Shown here one piece after another: positions 43,988-52,645 of a DNA stretch of 64,000 nt; position 1 is the stretch's first letter, and each line of letters opens with the position of its first letter. The stretch lies in the NCBI RefSeq assembly GCF_002812205.1, contig NZ_NPEA01000002.1, forward strand, positions 437,071 to 501,070, read 5' to 3'. The position numbers and the translations under genes are program-made. Source of the stretch: Leptospira neocaledonica. GTDB lineage: Bacteria > Spirochaetota > Leptospiria > Leptospirales > Leptospiraceae. A model generated the notes under the pieces. That model searched no databases. It saw nothing but the letters and a program-made list of their open reading frames with translations, and was not told where the DNA came from.

Positions 43988-44848
43988 TTAATTCTCAGGG
44001 GATTCCATTTTTTTAAGATTACCTATTACGTTTTTATAAGATTCATTTTCTTGCAGATCTTCTTTGATGAATCCGTCTTTTTTAAGACCCTCTATCGTAT
44101 TTTTTAAATGTAAATAGATATCTTTTGCTTCTTGTGCCTTGCCGAATCTGTATAAAAAATTCCCTTTCGCAAATAACACGGGAACATTACGAGGTTCTTT
44201 TTTTAGGATAGAATCCAGGAGAGTAAAAGCCTTCTCTTGGTCTTGGAAACCTGCATTGATTCCTTCCCAAGAAGAATCCGCCATGGAGGAGTCAAAATAA
44301 ATTAAAGCCAGTTGGTAAGGAAATCTGGAATCTCTGGTATCCTGTCTGGAAAGAGATTGGAAAATTTCGATAGCGATCTGTCTTCTTTTAGGTTCCCAAC
44401 CCCTGTCTTTGGAGGCGTTTGCGTAAGACAAAGCGGTCTCAAAAAGAAGCTGTTGGTCCACAGGCATGAGGAGTTGTGCTTTGTCAAAATAAGGAAGAGA
44501 AGATTCGAAAAAATGAACATCGGCGCCGATTACTTCTGTCTTTCCGGAACCTTCTTCCTGGATTGCTTTATTATAATATTTGGATGCTAGATCGTAATCA
44601 CCGATCTTCATGTATCCTTGCGCGATCTTCCAGCTGAGAGCACCCGTGGATCTGGTCTTGGAAGCCATTTCCCGGATTTTCTTTTCTAATTCGATGATCT
44701 CGGATTCGTCCATATCCAAGCGGCGTTTCCAAGCTTCCAGATCCTCCACTGTAGGAGGTTTTGTATTTTTCCCGGAAAATTTACTTAGGTTCTTACAATC
44801 TGAAATTAGAAATACAAAAAGAAGAATGAGAAGGACAGCGATCCTCAT
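43988..44848 (-). CDS. TPR-repeat lipoprotein
   Basis: A 286-residue lipoprotein: signal ends FVFLISDC (Cys18). Helical repeats of TPR type follow: WKIAQGYMKIGDYDLASKYYNKAIQEE and later VLFAKGNFLYRFGKAQEAKDIYLHL (quoted partly). Likely an envelope protein-interaction module. It is the first gene of a three-gene operon with dprA. Confidence 0.82.
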   Translation of the reverse strand: MRIAVLLILLFVFLISDCKNLSKFSGKNTKPPTVEDLEAWKRRLDMDESEIIELEKKIREMASKTRSTGALSWKIAQGYMKIGDYDLASKYYNKAIQEEGSGKTEVIGADVHFFESSLPYFDKAQLLMPVDQQLLFETALSYANASKDRGWEPKRRQIAIEIFQSLSRQDTRDSRFPYQLALIYFDSSMADSSWEGINAGFQDQEKAFTLLDSILKKEPRNVPVLFAKGNFLYRFGKAQEAKDIYLHLKNTIEGLKKDGFIKEDLQENESYKNVIGNLKKMESPEN

Positions 44849-44970
44849 TTGATTTCACCTCGGGAAGAAATCGTATTTGAAATACCATGTCCGATAAGTG
44901 TACGGATGGTCCACGGAAAATCCTGAAAAAGGAATTTTTTTAGAAGGAAAAATGGGAGATTTAAGAAGGG

Positions 44971-44999
44971 AAGGGAGAAGGTATAAATCCTTCTCCCTT
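44971..44999 (-). terminator. Hairpin after the DoxX-like gene
   Basis: AAGGGAGAAGG (44971-44981) pairs perfectly with CCTTCTCCCTT (44989-44999) around a seven-base loop. It follows the stop of the 45006 minus-strand gene by 6 bases. The downstream T-run is weak. Confidence 0.6.
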
Positions 45000-45005
45000 G
45001 TTCAA

Positions 45006-45353
45006 TTAAGCGTTGTCTCTGGAAATTCCAGCGATTACCAAAGCTCCGCCCAAAAGACCTAAGTCTTTTAACGTATTGATAGTAGAGGATATATCTCCTT
45101 TAATTGCTCCCGGCAAGTGTAGAAGAGCGATATAAATTCCTAAAAGTACTGCCAATAGGATCATAGCAAGTTTGGTTTTTTTATTTATAAAAATACTGAC
45201 AGAAGCTGCGATCATGGCTGCTCCAGTTACATAGATCCAAATCACTCCTCCTGGAACAGGAACCATTCCTGCCATTTGACTTCCGGCTACAAAATGATTG
45301 ATCCCAAAAAGTAGGAACGGGACAGCGTATACGTATTTCCCGATTGTTTGCAT
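45006..45353 (-). CDS. DoxX-like small membrane protein
   Basis: A 115-residue protein with four membrane segments: YAVPFLLFGINHFVAG, VIWIYVTGAAMIAASVSIFI, LAMILLAVLLGIYIALLHL and the last LGGALVIAG. The GINHF motif is DoxX-like. The ATG at 45353 has AGGAG nine bases upstream; an upstream in-frame start is not needed. Function unknown. Confidence 0.82.
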   Translation of the reverse strand: MQTIGKYVYAVPFLLFGINHFVAGSQMAGMVPVPGGVIWIYVTGAAMIAASVSIFINKKTKLAMILLAVLLGIYIALLHLPGAIKGDISSTINTLKDLGLLGGALVIAGISRDNA

Positions 45354-45447
45354 AAAAATTTTCTCCTCGAGTTTGATCGAAAATTGCTTTCGCAAAGCGA
45401 CCGTTAATTAGTATGGATGATTCCGCCTCACGCAAGGAGAAAATGGA

Positions 45448-45879
45448 TTGGATCTCGGAAAAAAAAACGATCTTCCCCAAGGTTGGAGATTAGTCGGTCT
45501 TGAAGATTTGCAAATCCTGATCCAAATGGAAAAAACAGTTTTTGGAAATTCTTCCTGGTCCAATTATTCCATCCAAAGCCATATCGAAAATCATCCCGCC
45601 TGGATTAAAGAAGATGTAGGTTATATATTTTATATGGACCTCGTTGATTTTTCGGAATTATTACGAATAGGAATCTTACCTGAAAAACGTAAAAAAGGAG
45701 AAGCAGAATCCATTCTAAAAACTCTCTGCGATCTATTTCCAAAGGTTATTTTAGAAGTTTCTAATTTGAATTCTTCCGCTATTTCCTTATATTCTAAATT
45801 AGGTTTTATAGAATCGGGAAGAAGAAAATCTTATTACGGTCCGGGAGAGGATGCGATCTTGATGGAGAAGTTCCGCTAA
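45448..45879 (+). CDS. GNAT acetyltransferase, RimI-like
   Basis: A 143-residue GNAT protein. The acceptor-side helix LQILIQMEKTVFGNSSWS matches RimI at W/S, and motif A/B reads LEVSNLNSSAISLYSKLGFIESGRRKSYY (in parts: NSSAISLYSKLGF). RimI acetylates ribosomal protein S18. The cofactor loop is less conserved: RIGILPEKRKKGEAESILK. A TTG start with AGGAG upstream. Confidence 0.83.
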   Translation: MDLGKKNDLPQGWRLVGLEDLQILIQMEKTVFGNSSWSNYSIQSHIENHPAWIKEDVGYIFYMDLVDFSELLRIGILPEKRKKGEAESILKTLCDLFPKVILEVSNLNSSAISLYSKLGFIESGRRKSYYGPGEDAILMEKFR

Positions 45880-46367
45880 AAGGGAGACGATTTTTTGATT
45901 ACTCTGATCTGCACTAGTTGTTGATTGGAAAATAAAAAATATAATCTCACTCTTAAAGGAAAAGGTTTTTTCCAAAATCTGAATTCTTTCAGATTTACAT
46001 ACATTCCTAGATCAACTTCAGTATAATTGTTCTCAGTCGGGATCCAATGGAATGCGTTGGATTGGACTGTTCCTTTTTTGTTGAATACCATGATATCCGA
46101 AACATATTCGGGATCATCGGGAAATTTCCCTTGATGAAAGCCTACCAGATCCAGTTTTTTTCTTTTGATATAATCCATTACTCTTCGTTTAGAACTGCCA
46201 AGCGGTAATTCGTCCAATACTTCTCTTCTTAATAGATAAGAAGAAGTTTCAAGATATGGTCTTTTTAGAATATATAAGAATATTGTAATGAATGTGAATA
46301 AAATTGCGGCCGATTTGATCGCGATTTTATGAGAAGGTTTTAATTTTTCTGCAAAAGTACCACGCAA
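45876..46367 (-). CDS. Hypothetical membrane-anchored protein
   Basis: One membrane segment ([18 protein letters not shown]) followed by an external domain of about 120 residues of unknown type. Two TTG starts are possible: 46367, which I prefer because it leaves a 28-base overlap with ispF, and 46439, which would overlap 100 bases. The reading frame overlaps the 3' end of ispF, suggesting coupling. Confidence 0.6.
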   Translation of the reverse strand: MRGTFAEKLKPSHKIAIKSAAILFTFITIFLYILKRPYLETSSYLLRREVLDELPLGSSKRRVMDYIKRKKLDLVGFHQGKFPDDPEYVSDIMVFNKKGTVQSNAFHWIPTENNYTEVDLGMYVNLKEFRFWKKPFPLRVRLYFLFSNQQLVQIRVIKKSSPF

Positions 46368-46822
46368 CTTGCGCCCAATCCTTCGGTTCTGCCTAAGGCT
46401 CCCATTTTTTCGGTAGTAGTCGCTTTCACTGAAATACAATCTTCGGGAAGTCCTAATAGATTAGAAAGTGAAGATTGTATCTTAATTCTATGAGGAGAAA
46501 TTTTAGGTCTTTCTCCGATCAGAGTGCAGTCGATATTTACTATACTGAAACTTCTCTCTTTCGCAAGATCTAAAGTTTTTTGCAAAATCAATTTGGAATC
46601 CATGTTCTTGAGAGAAGTATCCGTATCCGGAAAATATTGCCCTATATCCCCGAGCCCCAAGGCCCCCAAAATCGCGTCAGCTAATGCATGTATTACGATA
46701 TCTGCATCCGAATGGCCGATCAATGCATATTCTGAATCGATGATTGCTCCGCCCAGGATGAGTGGACGAGCCTCGTTAGTTTCCAGTCTATGGAAGTCTA
46801 GTCCTTGTCCTATTCTGTACAT
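46340..46822 (-). CDS. ispF: 2-C-methyl-D-erythritol 2,4-cyclodiphosphate synthase
   Basis: A 160-residue Isp[38 protein letters not shown] and [12 protein letters not shown] carry the zinc ligands and CMP site. The D-x-H pair (Asp9, His11) and His43 are conserved. Fifth step of the MEP isoprenoid pathway. It follows nadA by 4 bases in an operon. Confidence 0.96.
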   Translation of the reverse strand: MYRIGQGLDFHRLETNEARPLILGGAIIDSEYALIGHSDADIVIHALADAILGALGLGDIGQYFPDTDTSLKNMDSKLILQKTLDLAKERSFSIVNIDCTLIGERPKISPHRIKIQSSLSNLLGLPEDCISVKATTTEKMGALGRTEGLGASCVVLLQKN

Positions 46823-46826
46823 TAAG

Positions 46827-47798
46827 TTACTTGTAACTCACTTCCAGCATTCTTTGGACTGCCATTCTTCCTTTTTCTACGATTTCAGGATCCAACTTGA
46901 TCTCGAATTGTTCGTATAGAAGTGCATCTTTAATTTTTTCTAATGTAATTCGTTTCATGTGTGGGCATGTTCTGCAAGAAGAAACAAATTGTCTGTCCGG
47001 GAACTCAGATCTGAGATTATCTCCCATAGAACATTCCGTAACCAAGAATACATCCTTCGCACCTGAATCGCGAATGTATTTGGACATTTGGGAAGTGGAT
47101 CCTGCGAAATCGGAAACTTCTACCACGTCTGTGTTACATTCAGGGTGAGAGATGACTGTGACTCCAGGCCATTGTTTTCTGACGGAAAGTATATCCTCTG
47201 CGGTGTACATCTCATGCACCATACAACGCCCAGGAAAAGAGATGATCTTTTTGTTCGTTTGTTTTTGCACATTTCCCGCAAGGTATTCATCAGGAAGAAA
47301 GATAACCGTATCGCTATCCAAAGAATTTACGATCTGTACTGCGTTTGCAGAAGTACAACAAATATCAGTCTCTGCTTTAACTTCTGCAGTGCAGTTTACG
47401 TAAGTGACTACCGGGACTCCAGGATATTGGCTTTTTAGTTTTTTAACATCTTCTCTAGTGATACTTTCTGCGAGAGAACAACCTGCTTTTAGATCGGCGA
47501 TGAGTACCTTCTTCTCCGGAGACATAAGCTTTGCAGTCTCCGCCATAAAATGAACTCCGTTAAAAAGTATAATGTCAGCATCCGTTTCTGCGGCGGCCTT
47601 ACTTAGATAAAGTGAATCTCCAAGTATGTCAGAAACTCCGTGAAAAACATCCGGAGTCATATAATTATGTCCTAAAAGTACTGCGTTTTTTTCTTTTTTG
47701 AGACGGTTGATCTCCTGGATGAGAGGAAGTTTTTCCTCTATCTCATGTTCCATGTAAGTGGATTCCAGGGATTTTCGAATATCCTCTATGGTTTTCAT
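46827..47798 (-). CDS. nadA: Quinolinate synthase
   Basis: A 323-residue Nad[63 protein letters not shown] and CRTCPHMKR supply the 4Fe-4S cysteines and the substrate His. It condenses iminoaspartate with dihydroxyacetone phosphate for NAD synthesis. First gene of the nadA-ispF operon. Confidence 0.96.
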   Translation of the reverse strand: MKTIEDIRKSLESTYMEHEIEEKLPLIQEINRLKKEKNAVLLGHNYMTPDVFHGVSDILGDSLYLSKAAAETDADIILFNGVHFMAETAKLMSPEKKVLIADLKAGCSLAESITREDVKKLKSQYPGVPVVTYVNCTAEVKAETDICCTSANAVQIVNSLDSDTVIFLPDEYLAGNVQKQTNKKIISFPGRCMVHEMYTAEDILSVRKQWPGVTVISHPECNTDVVEVSDFAGSTSQMSKYIRDSGAKDVFLVTECSMGDNLRSEFPDRQFVSSCRTCPHMKRITLEKIKDALLYEQFEIKLDPEIVEKGRMAVQRMLEVSYK

Positions 47799-47844
47799 GG
47801 GCTCCCCCGGCCAATTTAGGCGGTTCTATCTCTTTTTTAATTTC

Positions 47845-47864
47845 GACTCCTATACTTCGGAGTC
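47845..47864. other. Hairpin upstream of nadA and lipL41
   Basis: GACTCC (47845-47850) pairs with GGAGTC (47859-47864), in the divergent region before nadA. Its role is unknown. Confidence 0.35.
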
Positions 47865-47998
47865 TGGCAACCTAAATGTAAAATTGCCGAAAGAACTAGG
47901 TTTTGCAAGTGTTTATAATCCGTTTAGCGCCCAAAACATGAAGCGGATTCTGCCAACCTCGAGATTTTTGCGTCTTCTCGACCGTATCTTAAAATAAA

Positions 47999-48027
47999 TT
48001 GACAGAAAAAGAAATCCCGGGACAAAT
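47999..48027 (+). promoter_or_regulatory. Candidate lipL41 promoter
   Basis: TTGACA at 47999-48004 is followed, 17 bases on, by ACAAAT (48022-48027), a poor -10. It is about 50 bases before the lipL41 ATG. A perfect -35 fits a strongly expressed gene, but the -10 is uncertain. Confidence 0.5.
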
Positions 48028-48074
48028 ACGAAGTTATTCCTAAAAATCATCCATAAAGGATTGGTATTAACCCA

Positions 48075-49139
48075 ATGAAAAAAATTTCTGCTCTGCTCCT
48101 CGCGGGAGCTATGGCATTCTTGCTCTCTAATTGCGATGCAACAGTGGACGTCGAATACCCTGTTTTTCCTAAATCGAAAGAGGGACGCCAACTTCAAAAA
48201 TTCCTAGGCTCTATCCGCAATGTGGGTTTAGCAGTCGAAAAACCCCAAAAAAGCCTTTGGGAAACCGTTTTCGGAGCAGGTTCCAGCTTTATCGATCAAA
48301 TGCCTTCTAAAGTTTTTGAAGCTTTCGACAAAGAAACTTATTACAAGCTGATCGACCTGAGCAAAAGAGCTGACTCTATCAACGAGGCTTCTTTAACTCT
48401 TACCGGAATTACTAAAAGCCGTGTGAAACTCGGAAACCAATTAGGTGCTGAGGCTATTCTTCATATCGGTTATCAAAAACCATACACCGAGTGCGGAAGC
48501 GAGATGATGGTAGATTACGGCGCGGCTGCGTTGAAAGTTGGTGGAGCAATCGCTTCTATCGCAACTGGAAAACAAGTTGATACCGGAAACCAACCTATCA
48601 GCAAACAAACCGGTATCCGTTATATGCTTATTCCTCTAGATGCTACTTTGATCAAAGTAGAAACTGGAGAAGTTAAAAAGGCTGTAGTTTCTAACCCTGC
48701 AAAAGTTGATGCAGGAGTTGGTAACATGGATTGCCCTTCCGTTCTTGACTCTTTCGGAAAAGCTTTAGATGAAGCTGCTCTTTACATCAAAGACAGACTT
48801 TCTCCAAAAGTTAAAACCGAAGCTATCAAAGTATTCAAGAAAGACGAAGATCCTGAAGTTGCGGGATATCTTGACGACGGTTACCAAGAAATCACAGGAG
48901 AAACTCCTAGCTTCAAAAAAGCGAAAGAGAACTGGGACAAAGCTGATAAAAAAGCTGGTGGAAAGTCTTGGGGAGCGAAAGCAAACCTAGGAACTTACTA
49001 TTTCCAAGCCGGAGACTTCGAAAAAGCTATTAAACTTTACGAAGAGGCGATGAAACTCAGTGGAGCTGACAAGAACTACGTGAGAGAACTTCGTAAACGT
49101 GTAGAAGCGGCTGCTGCCGTTGATGACACTGAAAAATAA
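48075..49139 (+). CDS. lipL41: Outer-membrane lipoprotein LipL41
   Basis: A 354-residue lipoprotein, signal [20 protein letters not shown] (Cys20). The sequence [48 protein letters not shown] and [20 protein letters not shown] match LipL41 as I remember it. The C-terminal part has a TPR-like segment ([27 protein letters not shown]). LipL41 is one of the most abundant leptospiral outer-membrane lipoproteins and binds hemin in published work. Its protein level depends on Lep, encoded next. Confidence 0.95.
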   Translation: MKKISALLLAGAMAFLLSNCDATVDVEYPVFPKSKEGRQLQKFLGSIRNVGLAVEKPQKSLWETVFGAGSSFIDQMPSKVFEAFDKETYYKLIDLSKRADSINEASLTLTGITKSRVKLGNQLGAEAILHIGYQKPYTECGSEMMVDYGAAALKVGGAIASIATGKQVDTGNQPISKQTGIRYMLIPLDATLIKVETGEVKKAVVSNPAKVDAGVGNMDCPSVLDSFGKALDEAALYIKDRLSPKVKTEAIKVFKKDEDPEVAGYLDDGYQEITGETPSFKKAKENWDKADKKAGGKSWGAKANLGTYYFQAGDFEKAIKLYEEAMKLSGADKNYVRELRKRVEAAAAVDDTEK

Positions 49140-49491
49140 GAAAGTTAAACTTTCTTTCGGTTTCGAGAAAAGCGGGCTAACGTCCGCTTTTCTTTTATGT
49201 AGCGTATTTTTCTTGTCAGATTGTAGCAGAACGAAACCGAATTTGGAAGAATGTTCGGATGCTCAGATCCATATTTCCAAACTGATCGCGAACGATGAAA
49301 CGATGGAAAAAGGTGTACAAGCATTGATGTTAAGATCCGTGCTAAAACCTGAGACCAGTGAAGCCATCATCAGAAGTTGTGTGGAGAATAAAAGTTTACT
49401 CCAAGTACAATGTGAGCTCTCCAAGGAGAAGTTTGGCGATCTGCAGGAATGTAAAAAATTGGCTCCGAAAAGAGCAGAGACCGAAGGTTAA
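49123..49491 (+). CDS. lep: LipL41 expression partner Lep
   Basis: A small lipoprotein with a lipidated cysteine (Cys34, FFLSDC). The ATG at 49123 overlaps lipL41 by 17 bases; a TTG one codon earlier is also possible. The helical mature part contains [17 protein letters not shown] and two further cysteines. Lep is a chaperone-like partner needed for LipL41 stability in L. interrogans. A hairpin with the shape of an intrinsic terminator lies within its signal-peptide coding region. Confidence 0.9.
   Translation: MTLKNKKVKLSFGFEKSGLTSAFLLCSVFFLSDCSRTKPNLEECSDAQIHISKLIANDETMEKGVQALMLRSVLKPETSEAIIRSCVENKSLLQVQCELSKEKFGDLQECKKLAPKRAETEG
49166..49196 (+). terminator. Terminator/attenuator inside the lep coding region
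   Basis: AGAAAAGCGG (49166-49175) pairs perfectly with CCGCTTTTCT (49184-49193) around GCTAACGT, followed by TTT. It follows the lipL41 stop by 26 bases but is within the lep reading frame. It probably ends most transcripts after lipL41 and lets part read into lep. Confidence 0.75.
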
Positions 49492-49571
49492 AGGTTTTTA
49501 CTTTCTGTTTAACTTATTTAAGAGAATATTCTAACCAATAATATTGTTCCGGCATCTTTGAGATAAAATAA

Positions 49572-49592
49572 GGCCCCGATAGTATCGGGGCC
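49572..49592 (-). terminator. Strong terminator of the inverted lipoprotein gene
   Basis: GGCCCCGATA-G-TATCGGGGCC, a 10-base perfect stem. On the minus strand a T-rich tract follows (TTATTTTATC). It ends transcription of the 49603 gene and may also serve lep from the other side. Confidence 0.85.
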
Positions 49593-49602
49593 AATTCAGT
49601 TC

Positions 49603-51225
49603 TTAAAATCTTGGCATTAAATTTACCGAAGGTTTCTGAAAAACTCCACCTGAAGGTGCCGTGTAAGTGGTAGATTGTAATTGTGTTCCGGTTTGCAAAT
49701 TATACCGTCTCAGATATGCAGTGCTATTGGAGCCAGAATCGATGTAGGTTAGGAATACATCTGCATTGGTTCCAGTACTTACAATATCAATTTCTCGAAA
49801 GGTATTTGAGCTAGGGCTAAGTGGAAATGTGCTAGCAGTGTTATTCGGAAAAACCCCGCCTACAGATGTTACATATTGTATAGGAACAACGCCGACACCT
49901 CCTCGCGAAAAGGCGAGGATCGTTTCTCCATTCGATAGTGCGGCAAGCTGGGCAGAATCCGCGTATGCGCCATTATAATAGTAATTACTCGTATTCCAAG
50001 TAGAGCCATCGGTACTTGTTTGGATCGTAACACCTGGAAAAGTTATAGGAGCTGCATAAGAAAGCCAGATTTTTTCCGAAGCTGATCCAGCGCCCGTTAC
50101 TACTGCCGACAAAGAATAATTATAAATTCCTGCTCCGCCATATCCACCTACATAAGTCCAATTTATACAATCGCTACTTTTATAAATATACTGGCTGCCT
50201 ACGGAACTGGAACTACTCACGTAGTTTAGATAAAAATTCCCTTTAAAATAAACGAATCCAAAAGAAGAAAGTGTGGAAAAGGTAATATTACTCGCGGGTA
50301 AATCTGTTTTGACAAAATTTAGTGGAGCAATTTGACTCCGTGGAGCAGTACCAAAACGAATAATATTTCCTCTCGAGTATGCTATATAACTAAGCCCACG
50401 ATCCGGTGCATTTGCGATCTTCACGGCTTGGACACTTGCATTATTATTATAATAAGGTATTGGGTTTGACGGCGGCGGATAAATGGACTGAGCTAAAATC
50501 TGTCCTGCGGCAGAAATTCCTCCATTACTAGTTCCTGTCTCAACTGAAAGAGCCAATTCCACCTGATTAATTTGAGTCATTATATCGGGTTCGATATTAA
50601 TATAGTATTCCCCACTTCCCGCAGTACTATGATTTCCGTGAGTTGCAGGACACATACTTTGAGAAACATTAGGCCCAAAATGAAGAACTCCACATTGATT
50701 ACACCATCTCCATCCCTGTTGTGAGTTAGGAGTTGCATTAAAACCTAGAGCATAGGAACCGCTTCCTGTAGCATTATGTGTTCCTCCGTTTGGACAAACA
50801 TTTGCTGATCCGGGATAATCGAACCAAATGGCTTGGCAATTTTTACACCAATGCCAGTGGTCTTGGTAGCCGGATGGAACGGGTTGCCCGCTAGTAAGAA
50901 ACGGAAGGTAATAGATTCCACTCGGTATCGCTTCATGAGGCAGACCATCTCTTGGACAGATACTATTAGGTTGTTCCAGTCCATAATAAAAAAGCCCGTT
51001 ACATTTATGGCACCAAGCCCAATTCGATTGTGTGTACATGCCCGATATCACAGTTTGAGCGCTTACGGAATTGGTAGGGGCAGAACTCAAATTTTTAGCC
51101 GAGGACAAAAGCCCGGAAAGAAAAGAAACTTCATTCTCTCCATGATGTTCGTGAGGAATACAATTCCCAATAATGGGTGAAAGAAATAGTACCAATAAAA
51201 CTGCACTGATAATACGTGAACGCAT
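49603..51225 (-). CDS. Lipoprotein with three CxxC/CP/H repeats and a propeller-like tail
   Basis: The ATG at 51225 has AGGAG before it and gives a lipoprotein signal ending PIIGNC (Cys22). Three repeats of about 50 residues follow: WAWCHKCNGLFYYG...CP...H (C72, C75, C90, H97), WHWCKNCQAIWFDYPG...CPNGGTH (C127, C130, C144, H150) and WRWCNQCGVLHFG...CPATHGNH (C175, C178, C192, H196/H199), each ending GSGxY-like. The Cys/His set suggests zinc or disulfides. The rest is beta-propeller-like with repeated WTYVGG/WNTSNYYYNG strands. It is an inverted gene flanked by lep and a partial lep copy. Confidence 0.82.
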   Translation of the reverse strand: MRSRIISAVLLVLFLSPIIGNCIPHEHHGENEVSFLSGLLSSAKNLSSAPTNSVSAQTVISGMYTQSNWAWCHKCNGLFYYGLEQPNSICPRDGLPHEAIPSGIYYLPFLTSGQPVPSGYQDHWHWCKNCQAIWFDYPGSANVCPNGGTHNATGSGSYALGFNATPNSQQGWRWCNQCGVLHFGPNVSQSMCPATHGNHSTAGSGEYYINIEPDIMTQINQVELALSVETGTSNGGISAAGQILAQSIYPPPSNPIPYYNNNASVQAVKIANAPDRGLSYIAYSRGNIIRFGTAPRSQIAPLNFVKTDLPASNITFSTLSSFGFVYFKGNFYLNYVSSSSSVGSQYIYKSSDCINWTYVGGYGGAGIYNYSLSAVVTGAGSASEKIWLSYAAPITFPGVTIQTSTDGSTWNTSNYYYNGAYADSAQLAALSNGETILAFSRGGVGVVPIQYVTSVGGVFPNNTASTFPLSPSSNTFREIDIVSTGTNADVFLTYIDSGSNSTAYLRRYNLQTGTQLQSTTYTAPSGGVFQKPSVNLMPRF

Positions 51226-51597
51226 AAATGCTCCTTTAGCTTTAGTTAATGCAGATCTGATCAATTCAGAGGAAATAAATTATTAATTCTTAAAAATGAC
51301 AAATAGGGAACACATATAATCATAGATTAGAAACTTTGTATATCGCTCGAATAGGTAGTTTTATTCATTTTTTAAAATATAATCTGAGTTTATTCCGTAC
51401 GAGCCTGTGATCCGGCGAGAACTGAGTATGAAAAAACAACCCTAAAAACGGTTGGATGACGTCTGCTTTTCTTTTATAGTGTACAAGCCTTGATGTTAAG
51501 ATTCGTGCTAAAACCTGAAACTAGCCAGGTGAGGATTAAGGAATATATTCGAGAAATCTAATTGTAAAAATTGAAGCGTTATACATGCTGGAATCAT
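51226..51597. other. Noncoding region with the lep remnant
   Basis: This 372-base gap lies between the divergent 49603 and 51598 genes. Apart from the lep-like segment (51459-51524, listed separately) it shows only AT-rich sequence with no clear promoter. Confidence 0.4.
51459..51524 (+). pseudogene. Partial, internally deleted copy of lep
   Basis: Bases 51459-51477 match lep 49180-49198 at 18 of 19 positions (part of its hairpin and T-tract), and 51479-51524 match lep 49313-49358 at 42 of 46. The stretch between is missing, about 114 bases. There is no start or open frame. It is a clear relic of a second lep, on the far side of the inverted lipoprotein gene. Confidence 0.85.
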
Positions 51598-52512
51598 ATG
51601 TTTAAGAAAGTTCTTACCATTTCTTTTGGATCCCTTTTTTTCTATTTAGTATCGTGTGTTAGTTTGCAGCCGATAAAAGAAGATCAAATTCCCATTTCTG
51701 AGAAAAATAGTTATAAGCCTAAACCTTTTCAACCTAAAGCAGCAATCGATTATTTTATTCCATTAAGAGCAAATGTCTTTAGGAATTATCATCGATCTGG
51801 GCAAACTGTTTCCGCGTATGATTATGCGGGACCAGGTTTGGATCTTGGGAATGGTTTATTTTTGGATATCAACGGTAATTTCTCAATAAACGTTTCGTCT
51901 CTTTTTGATTTGGATAAAAAGGAAAAAGTTTCGATTGAATGTGACGGAAATTACGGCTACACCATAAGAAAAGATAAAGAGAAATTTTTCTATAAAGAGC
52001 ACGGCCTTAAATTTATGAACCCGTTTCCATCAACTGCCGAACTCATAATAGAAAATGATGGCTTTATAGCTCCCAATAGCGTGTTCGGTGATATAAAATA
52101 TTCTGTTAATGGCAATGTAATATCGAAGATAAAGAAGAGTGGAAAAGAAGACGTCTCGACAATGAACGGTGGTATTGTGAAAATTACCACATTAGGTGAA
52201 GAGGATATTCTTTCGGTTGAACGCCTTCCGAAAGAAGAAGGTCTCGCAATTTACGGTATCCAAGGGTATAAATCTGTTAAACTGAAAATTGTAAAGAATG
52301 AAATGGAAGTAAGCACTGAAAGTATCTCTCCTTATAGTGATGAGATTTTCGTAACAAAGTATAGATATTTGCGTTCTGCAAATAGGATCTTATTGTTTCA
52401 TCCAGACAATAAGGGGACAGGAGTGAGCATCGAGAAAAAAGGAGATGAGGTTTCCATTCGTTCTCTAGGCATTTCAGTAAGAGGCCAGAACTATACTTGT
52501 AAAGTTCAATAA
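51598..52512 (+). CDS. Lipoprotein of unknown function, about 304 aa
   Basis: From the ATG at 51598 the signal is MFKKVLTISFGSLFFYLVSC (Cys20). An upstream TTG at 51571 would add nine residues and is less likely. The body is beta-rich, with an acidic/hydrophobic strand pattern (GLDLGNGLFLDINGNFSINVSSL; ELIIENDGFIAPNSVFGDIKYSVNGNVISKI, in parts). No family recognised. It is next to the lep relic and probably part of the same accessory insertion. Confidence 0.72.
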   Translation: MFKKVLTISFGSLFFYLVSCVSLQPIKEDQIPISEKNSYKPKPFQPKAAIDYFIPLRANVFRNYHRSGQTVSAYDYAGPGLDLGNGLFLDINGNFSINVSSLFDLDKKEKVSIECDGNYGYTIRKDKEKFFYKEHGLKFMNPFPSTAELIIENDGFIAPNSVFGDIKYSVNGNVISKIKKSGKEDVSTMNGGIVKITTLGEEDILSVERLPKEEGLAIYGIQGYKSVKLKIVKNEMEVSTESISPYSDEIFVTKYRYLRSANRILLFHPDNKGTGVSIEKKGDEVSIRSLGISVRGQNYTCKVQ

Positions 52513-52539
52513 TCAGAAATAAGCCCGAAACTCAATTTT

Positions 52540-52583
52540 CAATTAAGGAAGACTAATGTTAAAACGATTGGATTCCTTAATTG
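52540..52583 (+). terminator. Inverted repeat / possible terminator before the B12 radical SAM gene
   Basis: CAATTAAGGAA (52540-52550) pairs with TTCCTTAATTG (52573-52583), 11 bases, perfect, loop 22. A T-rich tract (CCGCCTTTTT) follows. A 21-codon frame (52556-52621) with AAGGA before its ATG starts in the loop; it may be a leader peptide but is unsupported. Confidence 0.55.
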
Positions 52584-52645
52584 CCGCCTTTTTCCGGATT
52601 GTAGAAACCGGAGAACTCTAAAGTTTAGTAGTGAAGGCTCCTTCC

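Noticed and set aside
51571..51597. TTG start at 51571 for the 51598 lipoprotein
   Set aside because: It would add nine residues before the signal and has no ribosome site.
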